Source of the DNA: an uncultured Clostridia bacterium
GTDB lineage: Bacteria > Bacillota > Clostridia > Oscillospirales > Ruminococcaceae
Direction of reading: 5' to 3'
NCBI GenBank assembly: GCA_946533615.1
Contig: CAMNBY010000140.1
Coordinates: 1-6,411 of the forward strand
Length of the DNA stretch: 6,411 nucleotides
The notes below the pieces were generated by a model. It saw only the letters and a program-made list of their open reading frames with translations, did no database searches and was not told the origin of the DNA. Shown one piece after another: positions 1-5,963 of the stretch. Every line of letters begins with the position of its first letter. Positions within the stretch are counted from its first letter, which is position 1. A program made the position numbers and the translations under genes.

Positions 1-223
1 CTCGGCTGATCGTGGCGGTAGAGGCGCCTGTCTCGGCCACGATGTCGCTGTAGACGTGGTTCTCGACCAAAAGCTTTGCGACCTGAAAGCGCTGCGAGAG
101 GGCTTTCAGCTCTGGTATCGTGCAGAGGTCCTTGAAAAACAGCCTGCACTCCTCGACGGTCTCGAGGCAGAGCACGGCCTTGTAAAGGTCGTCAAGATTT
201 TTGATCTCAAGCTTTTCGCGCAT
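1..223 (-). CDS. yerC: YerC/YecD family TrpR-like DNA-binding protein (N-terminal 74 residues, truncated by window edge)
   Basis: The start is an ATG at 223-221, preceded by AAGGAG (237-232) with an 8-nt spacer. Translation gives 74 residues before the window ends. Features visible are an early helical stretch (KNLDDLYKAVLCLE), then ECRLFFKDLCTIPELKAL, QRFQVAKLL and, at about residues 59-74, a helix-turn-helix ending in TGASTATISR. This matches the YerC/YecD family, a TrpR-repressor-like group typical of Firmicutes. The Bacillus member is about 100 residues, so roughly a quarter of the gene lies off the left edge. The family is expected to bind DNA in the cytoplasm, but its targets and any ligand are not known to me, and nothing shows that tryptophan is sensed. 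The ribosome binding site begins one base after the stop of the upstream DUF3592-like gene, so the two are very probably co-transcribed. Family assignment is by recognition of the motif order; function is inferred. Confidence 0.9.
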   Translation of the reverse strand, partial: MREKLEIKNLDDLYKAVLCLETVEECRLFFKDLCTIPELKALSQRFQVAKLLVENHVYSDIVAETGASTATISR

Positions 224-238
224 TGTAAGCACTCCTTT

Positions 239-832
239 TTATTTGTCTTGTGTTTGGTCCTGATCGTTTTCGGGAGAATAAGGCTGCGGGAAGCCGTTTG
301 GCATCATCCCGCCGGGAACGGGAGGCATCTTGGCGGCTGCAATTTTTTTCTGCATACTGTGGTAGAACAAAGCGATAACAACAGCGCCGATGATAACAAA
401 TGTAAGTACATTTTTGACGATCCGTCCGATATTGAGATCCTCGGCATCGTCAATTTGCGAGGTGGCGGGGTCATAGAATTCCTTGGGGTTATCAGGTTCT
501 ATCATCAGCTTTGTCTCGTCCCCGATCTTGTACTTGTTCTTGTCCTTTACCTCGTCGAAGGAGCGAACGGTGTATTCCTCGCCATTATAGGTAAAGGTGT
601 AGTAGAATTTGTAGACGTGTGAGGTGTCGGCGTTCTTGTCTGCCGAGACGGGGATAAGCTCATCAATGTCAGAGACCCTGGCTGTTACCTCTTCCGAGTA
701 TTTGTTTTTCTCGTCAAGCTTCTCTTTGACTTTACTGTAGTTCCTGACGGAAGATGCTATGCTCAGCGCCAGCACTATGACAATGACCACCGCGGCCTTG
801 ATAAGAAAGCTCTTTTTCAATATTTGTTCCAC
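239..832 (-). CDS. Two-helix membrane protein with DUF3592-like extracytoplasmic domain
   Basis: This is a 197-residue protein. The only usable start is a GTG at 832-830: an in-frame TGA lies just upstream and GGAG (844-841) sits 8 nt before it. A hydrophobic helix spans about residues 10-27 and a second about 141-157. Between them is a soluble, presumably extracytoplasmic domain containing FTYNGEEYTV (80-89) and KIGDETKLMIEPDNPKEFYDP (ending at residue 122). A beta-rich segment followed by 'GD..KL..EPDNP.EFYDP' is characteristic of DUF3592-like proteins, whose function is unknown. The C-terminal tail (about 168-197) is rich in Met, Pro and Gly and then Asp/Gln, and is probably disordered and cytoplasmic. 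It has its own promoter and is followed after 15 nt by the yerC-like gene. Existence of the gene is secure; the DUF3592 assignment is by motif recognition only, and no function should be read from it. Confidence 0.85.
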   Translation of the reverse strand: MEQILKKSFLIKAAVVIVIVLALSIASSVRNYSKVKEKLDEKNKYSEEVTARVSDIDELIPVSADKNADTSHVYKFYYTFTYNGEEYTVRSFDEVKDKNKYKIGDETKLMIEPDNPKEFYDPATSQIDDAEDLNIGRIVKNVLTFVIIGAVVIALFYHSMQKKIAAAKMPPVPGGMMPNGFPQPYSPENDQDQTQDK

Positions 833-877
833 ACGATCAGCTCCATTTCATAAATTAAAGCATTAAATCATGATTAT

Positions 878-906
878 ATTTTATCACATAAAAGCGGAAA
901 TGTAAA
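878..906 (-). promoter_or_regulatory. Sigma-A promoter for the DUF3592-like gene and yerC
   Basis: Read on the minus strand, TTTACA (906-901) and TAAAAT (883-878) are separated by 17 bp, with TG one base upstream of the -10 (extended -10). Transcription would start near 871, giving a leader of about 39 nt to the GTG start. Boxes and spacing are seen directly; activity is inferred. Confidence 0.65.
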
Positions 907-944
907 GAGCTAACCGAAAATTTTTTCATCCGCAGTTTACATTT
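898..944. repeat. 9-bp inverted repeat enclosing both divergent -35 boxes
   Basis: AAATGTAAA at 898-906 is the exact reverse complement of TTTACATTT at 936-944. Each arm contains the -35 hexamer of one of the two divergent promoters, and 29 bp separate the arms. The symmetry may partly reflect the shared TTTACA consensus, but the match runs three bases beyond it. A common regulator binding both arms is possible and unproven. Confidence 0.5.
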
Positions 945-964
945 TATCAGATGTATGCTATAAT
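936..964 (+). promoter_or_regulatory. Sigma-A extended -10 promoter for the glmU-like operon
   Basis: TTTACA (936-941) and a perfect TATAAT (959-964) are 17 bp apart, and TGC (956-958) immediately before the -10 makes it an extended -10 element. Start of transcription is expected near 971, giving a leader of about 41 nt. This is the best-matching promoter in the window. Confidence 0.8.
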
Positions 965-973
965 TAAGGCAAA

Positions 974-991
974 GGCGCCGCAGACGGCGCT
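974..991 (+). other. Hairpin at the extreme 5' end of the glmU-like mRNA
   Basis: GCGCCG (975-980) pairs with CGGCGC (985-990) across the 4-nt loop CAGA, and G974 can add a wobble pair with T991. With a transcription start near 971 the stem would begin three or four bases from the 5' end. It is followed by the ribosome binding site GGAGGG (1000-1005), which stays unpaired, and has no T-tract, so it is not a terminator. A role in protecting the 5' end of the mRNA is an inference. Confidence 0.5.
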
Positions 992-1011
992 CAGCTTATG
1001 GAGGGACAGAC

Positions 1012-1755
1012 ATGAAAAACAACGTTATCATACTTGCCGGAGGACAGGGCAAGAGAATGAAGTCCGACGGCCCGAAGGTGCTGTGCAAGGTACAGGGCAG
1101 AGCCATGCTCGACTGGGTCATCACAGCCTGCGAGAACGCCGGGATAGAGGACATCTGCGTAGTCAAGGGCCACAAGGCCGAGATGATCGACGAGTTCCTT
1201 GCCGCAAGACAGAGCAGAGCCGATATCAAGACCGTGCTCCAGACCGAGCGCCTCGGCACGGGTCACGCCGTACAGATGGCGAAGGACTTTCTTGAAGCTC
1301 ACCGCGGCGGCAACACGCTCATACTCTGCGGCGACGCTCCGTTCATTGATCCGCCGACTATCGAGGGCGCTCTGGAGCTTCACACCCGCGAGCAGAACTC
1401 CGTGACCGTTGTGACCTCGGAGAAGGACGACCCCACGGGCTACGGCAGAATTATCCGCACCGAGGGCGGCATCTCGGGCATCGTCGAACAGAAGGACTGC
1501 ACCCCCGAACAGGCCGCGGTCAAGGAGATAAACTCGGGCTGCTACTGGTTCAACACTGCCGACCTGCTTGACGTGCTTTTTGAGCTGACGCCCAACAACG
1601 CGCAGGGCGAGTATTACCTCACCGACTGCCTCGGCCTGCTGATCTCGAAGGGCAAGAGAGCCAACGCCTATACCTCGGAGAACCCGAATGTCTCGCTGGG
1701 CGCAAACGACCCCGCAGGGCTGCAATACCTCAACGAGCTTGCAGAAAAGATGTAA
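1012..1755 (+). CDS. GlmU-like nucleotidyltransferase, uridylyltransferase domain only
   Basis: This 247-residue protein has the complete fold motifs of the GlmU N-terminal domain, which makes UDP-GlcNAc from GlcNAc-1-phosphate and UTP for peptidoglycan precursors. Visible motifs are the nucleotide loop LAGGQGKRM (8-16) with Lys22, VLQTERLGTGHA (75-86, including Gln77), the metal site GDAP (107-110, Asp108), DDPTGYGRI (139-147), IVEQKD (157-162), EINSG (172-176, Asn174), NNAQGEYYLTD (195-205) and GANDP (230-234, Asn232). These correspond to the E. coli GlmU active-site residues. Classical GlmU is about 456 residues; here the stop falls just after the transferase domain, so the left-handed beta-helix acetyltransferase half is absent. 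There is no sign of a frameshift: the following DNA encodes a different gene. The start has GGAGGG at 1000-1005, 6 nt before the ATG. It is first in an operon with a membrane protein. The exact sugar-phosphate substrate is not certain. Confidence 0.9.
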   Translation: MKNNVIILAGGQGKRMKSDGPKVLCKVQGRAMLDWVITACENAGIEDICVVKGHKAEMIDEFLAARQSRADIKTVLQTERLGTGHAVQMAKDFLEAHRGGNTLILCGDAPFIDPPTIEGALELHTREQNSVTVVTSEKDDPTGYGRIIRTEGGISGIVEQKDCTPEQAAVKEINSGCYWFNTADLLDVLFELTPNNAQGEYYLTDCLGLLISKGKRANAYTSENPNVSLGANDPAGLQYLNELAEKM

Positions 1756-1770
1756 CGGACAACGGTACCG

Positions 1771-1778
1771 AAAGGAGG
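1771..1778 (+). promoter_or_regulatory. Ribosome binding site that decides the start of the downstream membrane protein
   Basis: AAAGGAGG lies 7 nt before the ATG at 1786 but only 4 nt before the adjacent in-frame GTG at 1783. Normal spacing favours the ATG. Confidence 0.75.
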
Positions 1779-1785
1779 CAGCGTG

Positions 1786-2742
1786 ATGGCACAGAAAAGA
1801 CCTGACCGCGACGAATACCGCATACTGCCCGACGAGGTGATGCGCGAGGAGTATCTGCGGGTGAAGAAGACACAGCGGCTTCTTGCCCTGCCGATGCTTG
1901 CGGCGCTGCTCCTGCTTGCCGAGGCTGCCTCCGAGATCGTCTCGGAGCTTCTTGGGGGCTTTACTGCGAGCGTTTCGGGAAACGCCTCGGGCGCCTCGGG
2001 GATAGTACCGGTGCTCGACTTTCTGTCACGGCTCGCGGCCTTTGTCGGCATCAGCTTCGTGCTCACCGAAAAAGGCGACCGCCACCTCACGATGACGTGG
2101 ATAGATGTCGGCATTCAGGGCGTGCTGCTTGTGGTGTCGCTGTTCGTAAGCGGGTTCATACAGGCCGGGATCGGTGCCGGTCTGCTCGTGGCTACGGTGG
2201 CGCTCAATCTGCTGGCGCACCCCTTTATCCTCGACCTTGAGGAAATGAGAAGCTGCCCTAACTTCCCGTTTCTCCCCCGAAAGCACGAGACGTACATATC
2301 GGGCGTTTACGGGGACAGGGCGGTAAAGCTGATCGAGCGCAGCTTCAACGAGGACAAGGTGCTCTCCGTCAGCGGCGAGGAGTTTTTTGAGGGCGACAGG
2401 AAAGCCTTCGAGCCGCCCAAGCCCGACCCCGGGCTGAATCTTCAGCAGCGCCGTCAGGTGTGGCGGCAGCACGACAAGGCAGACACCGGCTACACTATGG
2501 ACAACCTGAAAAATATGCACTTCGGCGACCCCGACGAGGGCGAGCTGAGCGGAAAGGAGCTGGAGCGCGAGCTGATGAGAGCGACCGCCCCGAAGAAAGC
2601 GCCCGAACCGCCCGAGGAGGATTTCTTCCAGCAGGCGCCCGTGGTCTGGAGGACGAACAAGGACGGCACCACCACCATGGAGCGCAGGGCTCCCGGCACC
2701 CTCCCGGCAGGAGAGACAGACAGCCGCACGGTGCTGATGTGA
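1786..2742 (+). CDS. Four-helix membrane protein of unknown function with long charged C-terminal tail
   Basis: I do not recognise this 318-residue protein. A charged N-terminus (DRDEYRILPDEVMREEYLRVKK, residues 7-28) precedes four hydrophobic segments at about 32-48, 73-93, 106-125 and 128-149. With the N-terminus in the cytoplasm, the C-terminus would also be cytoplasmic. Between helices 1 and 2 is a Ser/Gly/Ala-rich loop (about 57-72). After the membrane part comes about 165 residues of soluble tail: PNFPFLPRKHETYISG (158-173), a predicted helical stretch around AVKLIERSFNEDKVLSV, then Pro/Glu-rich, low-complexity sequence, and near the end APVVWRTNKDGTTTMERRAPG, where 'VVWRTNKDGTTTMER' could form a short beta hairpin. 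No enzyme motif is visible. It starts 30 nt after the glmU-like stop with no terminator between, so the two are co-transcribed, and a link to cell-envelope precursor supply is a guess from context only. Confidence 0.85.
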   Translation: MAQKRPDRDEYRILPDEVMREEYLRVKKTQRLLALPMLAALLLLAEAASEIVSELLGGFTASVSGNASGASGIVPVLDFLSRLAAFVGISFVLTEKGDRHLTMTWIDVGIQGVLLVVSLFVSGFIQAGIGAGLLVATVALNLLAHPFILDLEEMRSCPNFPFLPRKHETYISGVYGDRAVKLIERSFNEDKVLSVSGEEFFEGDRKAFEPPKPDPGLNLQQRRQVWRQHDKADTGYTMDNLKNMHFGDPDEGELSGKELERELMRATAPKKAPEPPEEDFFQQAPVVWRTNKDGTTTMERRAPGTLPAGETDSRTVLM

Positions 2743-2800
2743 AACACAGAACGGCCATTCAACCGAGGCAGAAAGAAGGCAGCATTGCTCTTCTCCGCTT

Positions 2801-2821
2801 CGGCCGAACGGCCGTTTTTTT
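2801..2821 (+). terminator. Intrinsic terminator of the glmU-like operon
   Basis: CGGCC (2801-2805) pairs with GGCCG (2810-2814) around the loop GAAC, followed by seven T residues (2815-2821). The stem is short but all G-C. A competing longer-range pairing exists between AACGGCC (2750-2756) and GGCCGTT (2810-2816). Read on the minus strand the hairpin has no T-tract, so it should stop only rightward transcription. Confidence 0.7.
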
Positions 2822-2828
2822 ATTGTAC

Positions 2829-3425
2829 TTATTCTTCTGCTTCTTCTGCGGCGATATCCTCTATGATCTCGCGGAGCTGCTCGACGCCCTCGCCCGTCAC
2901 CGCCGAGAACTCGACGTGGGTGATGTCCTCGAAGCAGGGTATCTCGTTCCTGAAGGCCTCGAGCCGCTGCCTGCGTGCTGTTGGTTTAAGCTTGTCGGCC
3001 TTTGTGAAAACTATCACAAAGGGCATCTCGGCCTCGATCATATAGTTTATCATGTTCAGGTCGTCCTGCGAGGGGGCGTGGCGCATATCTATCAGCTGAA
3101 AGACCAGCTCCAGCCGCCTGTCCGCGCCGAGGTAGCCGCCGATCAGGTCGTTCCAGCTGCGCATCAGCTCCTTTGACGTCTTGGCGTAGCCGTATCCCGG
3201 GAGGTCAACGATGTAGATATTCTCCAGGCTGTAAAAATTTATGGTCACGGTCTTGCCGGGAACAGAGCTGACCCTTGCCAGCGACTTTCGCCCCAGCAGC
3301 TTGTTTATCAGCGAGCTTTTACCGACATTCGAGCGCCCCGAGAATGCGATCTCCGTCCTGTCGGACTCGGGGATCTGCGAGAGCAGGCCGAAGGAGGTAT
3401 GAAAGCAGGCGTTATTGTAGTTCAT
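2829..3425 (-). CDS. engB: Ribosome-biogenesis GTP-binding protein EngB (YsxC/YihA)
   Basis: EngB is an essential GTPase needed for late assembly of the 50S ribosomal subunit. The 198-residue product has all GTPase signatures: G1 GRSNVGKS (30-37), G2 within PGKT (56-59) followed by INFY, G3 DLPGYGYA (74-81), G4 TKAD (141-144) and G5 FSAVTGEG (173-180). Length fits the family (about 195-210). The family usually shows PGRT at switch I, so PGKT here is a conservative variant. I chose the ATG at 3425-3423 because the family's conserved N-terminus starts just there (MNYNNACFHTS, then PE....EIAF). This start lies one base after the lon stop codon (TGATATG), and only a weak AGG precedes it inside lon, which suggests translational coupling to lon. 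The protein ends in an acidic run, AAEEAEE. lon followed by engB is the same order as in Bacillus. No strong terminator is visible after its stop. Confidence 0.97.
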   Translation of the reverse strand: MNYNNACFHTSFGLLSQIPESDRTEIAFSGRSNVGKSSLINKLLGRKSLARVSSVPGKTVTINFYSLENIYIVDLPGYGYAKTSKELMRSWNDLIGGYLGADRRLELVFQLIDMRHAPSQDDLNMINYMIEAEMPFVIVFTKADKLKPTARRQRLEAFRNEIPCFEDITHVEFSAVTGEGVEQLREIIEDIAAEEAEE

Positions 3426-3426
3426 A

Positions 3427-5856
3427 TCAAACCTGAGCCTTTCTGGTCTTTCTGATCGGCTTCTTGACAAGCTCGTAGGGCACCTGCTCGTTCTTCTTTG
3501 CGGCAGGCATTATGAGCGCCGTGTCAAAAACATCTGTGATGCTCTCGGCAAAGACGAACTCCAGCCCGAGCTTGACAGTTTCGTCGATCTCGTCAAGGTC
3601 GCCCTCGTTCTGCTTGGGGACGATGACAGTCTTCATGCCCGCCTTGTAGGCAGCCATAGTCTTTTCGCGCAGGCCGCCGATAGGCAGCACCTTGCCGCGA
3701 AGGGTTATCTCGCCTGTCATGGCGACGTCGCCGCGGACCTTGAGGCCGCTGAGCGCCGACATGATCGCCGTGGTCATCGTAACGCCGGCAGAGGGGCCGT
3801 CCTTGGGGACTGCGCCCTCGGGAGCGTGTATGTGAAGATCCTTGGTCTCATAGAAATCGGGGTTGACGCCGTAACGCGAAGCAAGGCTGCGGCAGAGGCT
3901 GACGGCGATCTTCGCCGATTCCTTCATAACCTCTCCGAGAGAGCCTGTAAGCTCTATCTTGCCCTTTCCGTCAAGCACGAGCACTTCGAGGGGCATTATA
4001 ACGCCGCCGACGGACGTCCAGGCAAGGCCGTTTACAACGCCTGCCTCGTCCTTCTTCGAGAAGTCGTCCTCGAGGTACTTTCTGTGGCCGAGGAAGTCAG
4101 TGATATTCTGACCCTTGACGCTTATGAGCTTATCCTCGCCCTCGATGACCTTTCTTGCGGCCTTGCGGCAAACGGCAGCGATATTCCGCTCAAGAGTTCT
4201 CACTCCTGCCTCGCGGGTATAGCCGTCGATGATCTGATATATGGCATCGTTATTGAAGCGCAGCTGCGAGGCTTTGAGGCCGTGCTTTTCGAGCTGCTTT
4301 GGTATCAGGTGTTTCTTTGCGATGTTGAACTTTTCTTCTCTTGTATAGCTTGGAAGCTCGATAAGCTCCATTCTGTCGAGTAGAGGCGCAGGGATAGTGT
4401 CGAGGGTGTTGGCTGTGGTTATGAACAGCACCTCGCTGAGGTCGAACGGCACCTCAAGGTAGTGATCGCGGAACATTGTGTTCTGCTCGCTGTCGAGCAC
4501 CTCGAGCATTGCCGAGGCAGGGTCGCCGCGATAGTCGTGACCCATCTTGTCTATCTCGTCGAGCAGCATCACGGGGTTCTTTGTTCCCGCCTGTCTCATG
4601 CCGTCCATGATGCGTCCGGGCATAGCGCCGATATAGGTCTTTCTGTGGCCGCGTATCTCGCTCTCGTCGGTGACGCCGCCGAGAGAAACGCGGACGTACT
4701 TTCTTCCGAGCGAACGTGCTATGGACTTAGCCACCGAGGTCTTGCCGACTCCCGGAGGGCCTGCAAGGCAGATTATCTGTCCCTTGCTGCCGCCCGTGAG
4801 CTTAAGCACGGACAGGTTCTCTATAATTCTTTCCTTGACCTTTTTCATGCCGTAGTGATCCTGCTCGAGGATCTTTTCGGCCTTGGCCATGGACTTTGTA
4901 TCGGTCGTTCTTGTATCCCAGGGGAGGGCGAACACGGTCTCGAAATAATTGCGCAGCAGTGCTGCGTCCTGCGAGCCCATAGGCAGGCTCTGGAGGTGCT
5001 TGAGCTCGTCGCCGAGCTTCTTCTTGACCTCTTCCCCGGCATTCAGGGCGTCGATCTTTTCCTTATACTGCTGGATATCGTCGAACATATCGCCCATCGG
5101 GGCGGTCTCGCCGAGCTCGTTCTGCAGTGCCTTGATCTGCTCTCTGATATAGAACTCGCGCTGGCTGCGGTCGATGGACTCATGCACCTGCTCGTGTATC
5201 TGCGCCTCGAGGGTGAGTATCTCGATCTCGTGCGAGAGCAGGGTTATTAGCATTACGAGCTTGGCCGATGCCGAGGGCACCTCGAGCAGGGTCTGCTTAT
5301 CCCCGAAGGGCAGCATGACATTGAAGGCCACGGCCTCGAAGAGCTTGATGGGCGTATCTGCGGCGACGACCTGCACGACCATCTCCTTGGGCATTCTCGG
5401 AATCACCTGAGAATACTCGGTGAAGACTTCTTTAAGCTCGCGCATAACGGCCTCGGTCTCGGTGTCGTTGAGCTGCCCCTGAGAGTAGTTCGCGACCTCC
5501 CTGACCTCTGCCTCATAGTACGGCTCCTTATCATAGAGCTTTTTGAGCTTGGCCTTTCTCACGCCCTCGACGAGGCACCTGTAGACGCCCGAGGGTGTTT
5601 TTACTATCTGCTTTACCTTGGCGAGGGTGCCGTAATCAAACACGTCCTTTTTACTCGGATGCTCGACTGTCGCGTCGCACTGAGCAACAAGGAACACGAG
5701 CTCGCCGGTGGTCATTGCGCTTTTCATCGCTCTCACAGAGCTCTGCCTTCCGACGTCGAACTGCAGCACCATATTCGGGAACACTACCAGCTCTCTTGTA
5801 GGCACGCAGGGATAAACGGGCTTACCATCTATTATCTTTATCTTTCTGTCTTCCAT
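3427..5856 (-). CDS. lon: ATP-dependent Lon protease (LonA type)
   Basis: Lon is a cytoplasmic hexameric AAA+ serine protease that degrades damaged proteins and specific regulators. The 809-residue product has the three expected parts: an N-terminal substrate-recognition domain (about 14-215, with VPTRELVVFPNMVLQFDVGR at 18-37), a helical linker (about 215-335, including REQIKALQNELGE), the AAA+ module with Walker A GPPGVGKTS (366-374, Lys372), Walker B LLDEIDK (431-437, Glu434) and a sensor-2 motif GVR (551-553), and the protease domain with Ser689 in KDGPSAG and Lys732 in GGLREK. The 43-residue Ser-to-Lys spacing equals that of E. coli Lon (679/722). It is slightly longer than typical LonA (about 775-785), mainly through a basic C-terminal tail (about 782-809). 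ATG at 5856-5854 follows AAAGGAGG (5869-5862) by 5 nt. It is first gene of a lon-engB operon, with two candidate promoters upstream. Confidence 0.98.
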   Translation of the reverse strand: MEDRKIKIIDGKPVYPCVPTRELVVFPNMVLQFDVGRQSSVRAMKSAMTTGELVFLVAQCDATVEHPSKKDVFDYGTLAKVKQIVKTPSGVYRCLVEGVRKAKLKKLYDKEPYYEAEVREVANYSQGQLNDTETEAVMRELKEVFTEYSQVIPRMPKEMVVQVVAADTPIKLFEAVAFNVMLPFGDKQTLLEVPSASAKLVMLITLLSHEIEILTLEAQIHEQVHESIDRSQREFYIREQIKALQNELGETAPMGDMFDDIQQYKEKIDALNAGEEVKKKLGDELKHLQSLPMGSQDAALLRNYFETVFALPWDTRTTDTKSMAKAEKILEQDHYGMKKVKERIIENLSVLKLTGGSKGQIICLAGPPGVGKTSVAKSIARSLGRKYVRVSLGGVTDESEIRGHRKTYIGAMPGRIMDGMRQAGTKNPVMLLDEIDKMGHDYRGDPASAMLEVLDSEQNTMFRDHYLEVPFDLSEVLFITTANTLDTIPAPLLDRMELIELPSYTREEKFNIAKKHLIPKQLEKHGLKASQLRFNNDAIYQIIDGYTREAGVRTLERNIAAVCRKAARKVIEGEDKLISVKGQNITDFLGHRKYLEDDFSKKDEAGVVNGLAWTSVGGVIMPLEVLVLDGKGKIELTGSLGEVMKESAKIAVSLCRSLASRYGVNPDFYETKDLHIHAPEGAVPKDGPSAGVTMTTAIMSALSGLKVRGDVAMTGEITLRGKVLPIGGLREKTMAAYKAGMKTVIVPKQNEGDLDEIDETVKLGLEFVFAESITDVFDTALIMPAAKKNEQVPYELVKKPIRKTRKAQV

Positions 5857-5884
5857 AGCAGCCTCCTTTGTTCTAACACGGGTC

Positions 5885-5905
5885 TATACTTTTCTTGTAT
5901 ACTTT
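5885..5905. repeat. Tandem 8-bp direct repeat just downstream of the lon promoter
   Basis: TATACTTT occurs at 5885-5892 and again at 5898-5905, a period of 13 bp (AAAGTATA on the transcribed strand of lon). The pair falls at about +2 to +23 of the transcript predicted from the proximal promoter, a typical place for a repressor to bind. It does not match the CtsR heptad consensus. Repeat seen directly; function inferred. Confidence 0.5.
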
Positions 5906-5913
5906 ACTCTTTA

Positions 5914-5942
5914 ATGATACCACATATCGCGTGATAATTCAA
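5914..5942 (-). promoter_or_regulatory. Proximal sigma-A promoter of lon
   Basis: On the minus strand TTGAAT (5942-5937) and TATCAT (5919-5914) are separated by 17 bp, with TGG directly before the -10 giving an extended -10. Transcription would begin near 5907, leaving a 5' leader of about 50 nt. Good match to sigma-A; activity inferred. Confidence 0.65.
5925..5936. promoter_or_regulatory. Near-palindrome filling the spacer of the lon promoter
   Basis: TATCGCGTGATA (5925-5936) is a 12-bp palindrome with one mismatched pair. It directly abuts the -35 box and lies between the two promoter elements, so a protein bound here would block RNA polymerase. It is neither CIRCE (HrcA) nor a CtsR box. 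A candidate operator only. Confidence 0.35.
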
Positions 5943-5949
5943 GTGCTTT

Positions 5950-5958
5950 ATTATACCA
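5950..5958 (-). promoter_or_regulatory. Possible distal lon promoter (extended -10 only)
   Basis: The minus strand reads TGGTATAAT (5958-5950): a perfect -10 hexamer with an extended TGn element. At 17 bp the -35 position holds only GCAAAA, so it would depend on the extended -10 or on an activator. Its start site would be near 5943, at the edge of the proximal -35 box. Confidence 0.4.
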
Positions 5959-5963
5959 AAATA

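Noticed and set aside
56..622. Plus-strand open frame of 188 codons opposite yerC and the DUF3592-like gene
   Set aside because: It crosses the junction of two well-supported minus-strand genes, which each have ribosome binding sites and recognisable domains.
907..1011. Riboswitch such as glmS-type upstream of the glmU-like gene
   Set aside because: The predicted leader is only about 41 nt with a single 6-bp stem, far too short for a glmS ribozyme or a known sugar riboswitch.
991..1725. Long open frame (244 codons) antisense to the glmU-like gene
   Set aside because: It mirrors a confidently identified coding gene, has no ribosome binding site and shows no protein family signature; it is a by-product of codon bias.
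1783..1785. GTG as start of the membrane protein
   Set aside because: It is in frame but only 4 nt from AAAGGAGG; the next codon, ATG at 1786, has the normal 7-nt spacing.
3426..3470. Upstream TTG start adding 15 residues to EngB
   Set aside because: The extension (SRSRSERPERLRFD) does not resemble the family, overlaps lon by 44 bases and has no ribosome binding site.
4462..5250. Long open frame (262 codons) antisense to lon
   Set aside because: It lies wholly within the AAA+ and linker coding region of lon, has no start signal, and its composition is that of a shadow frame.
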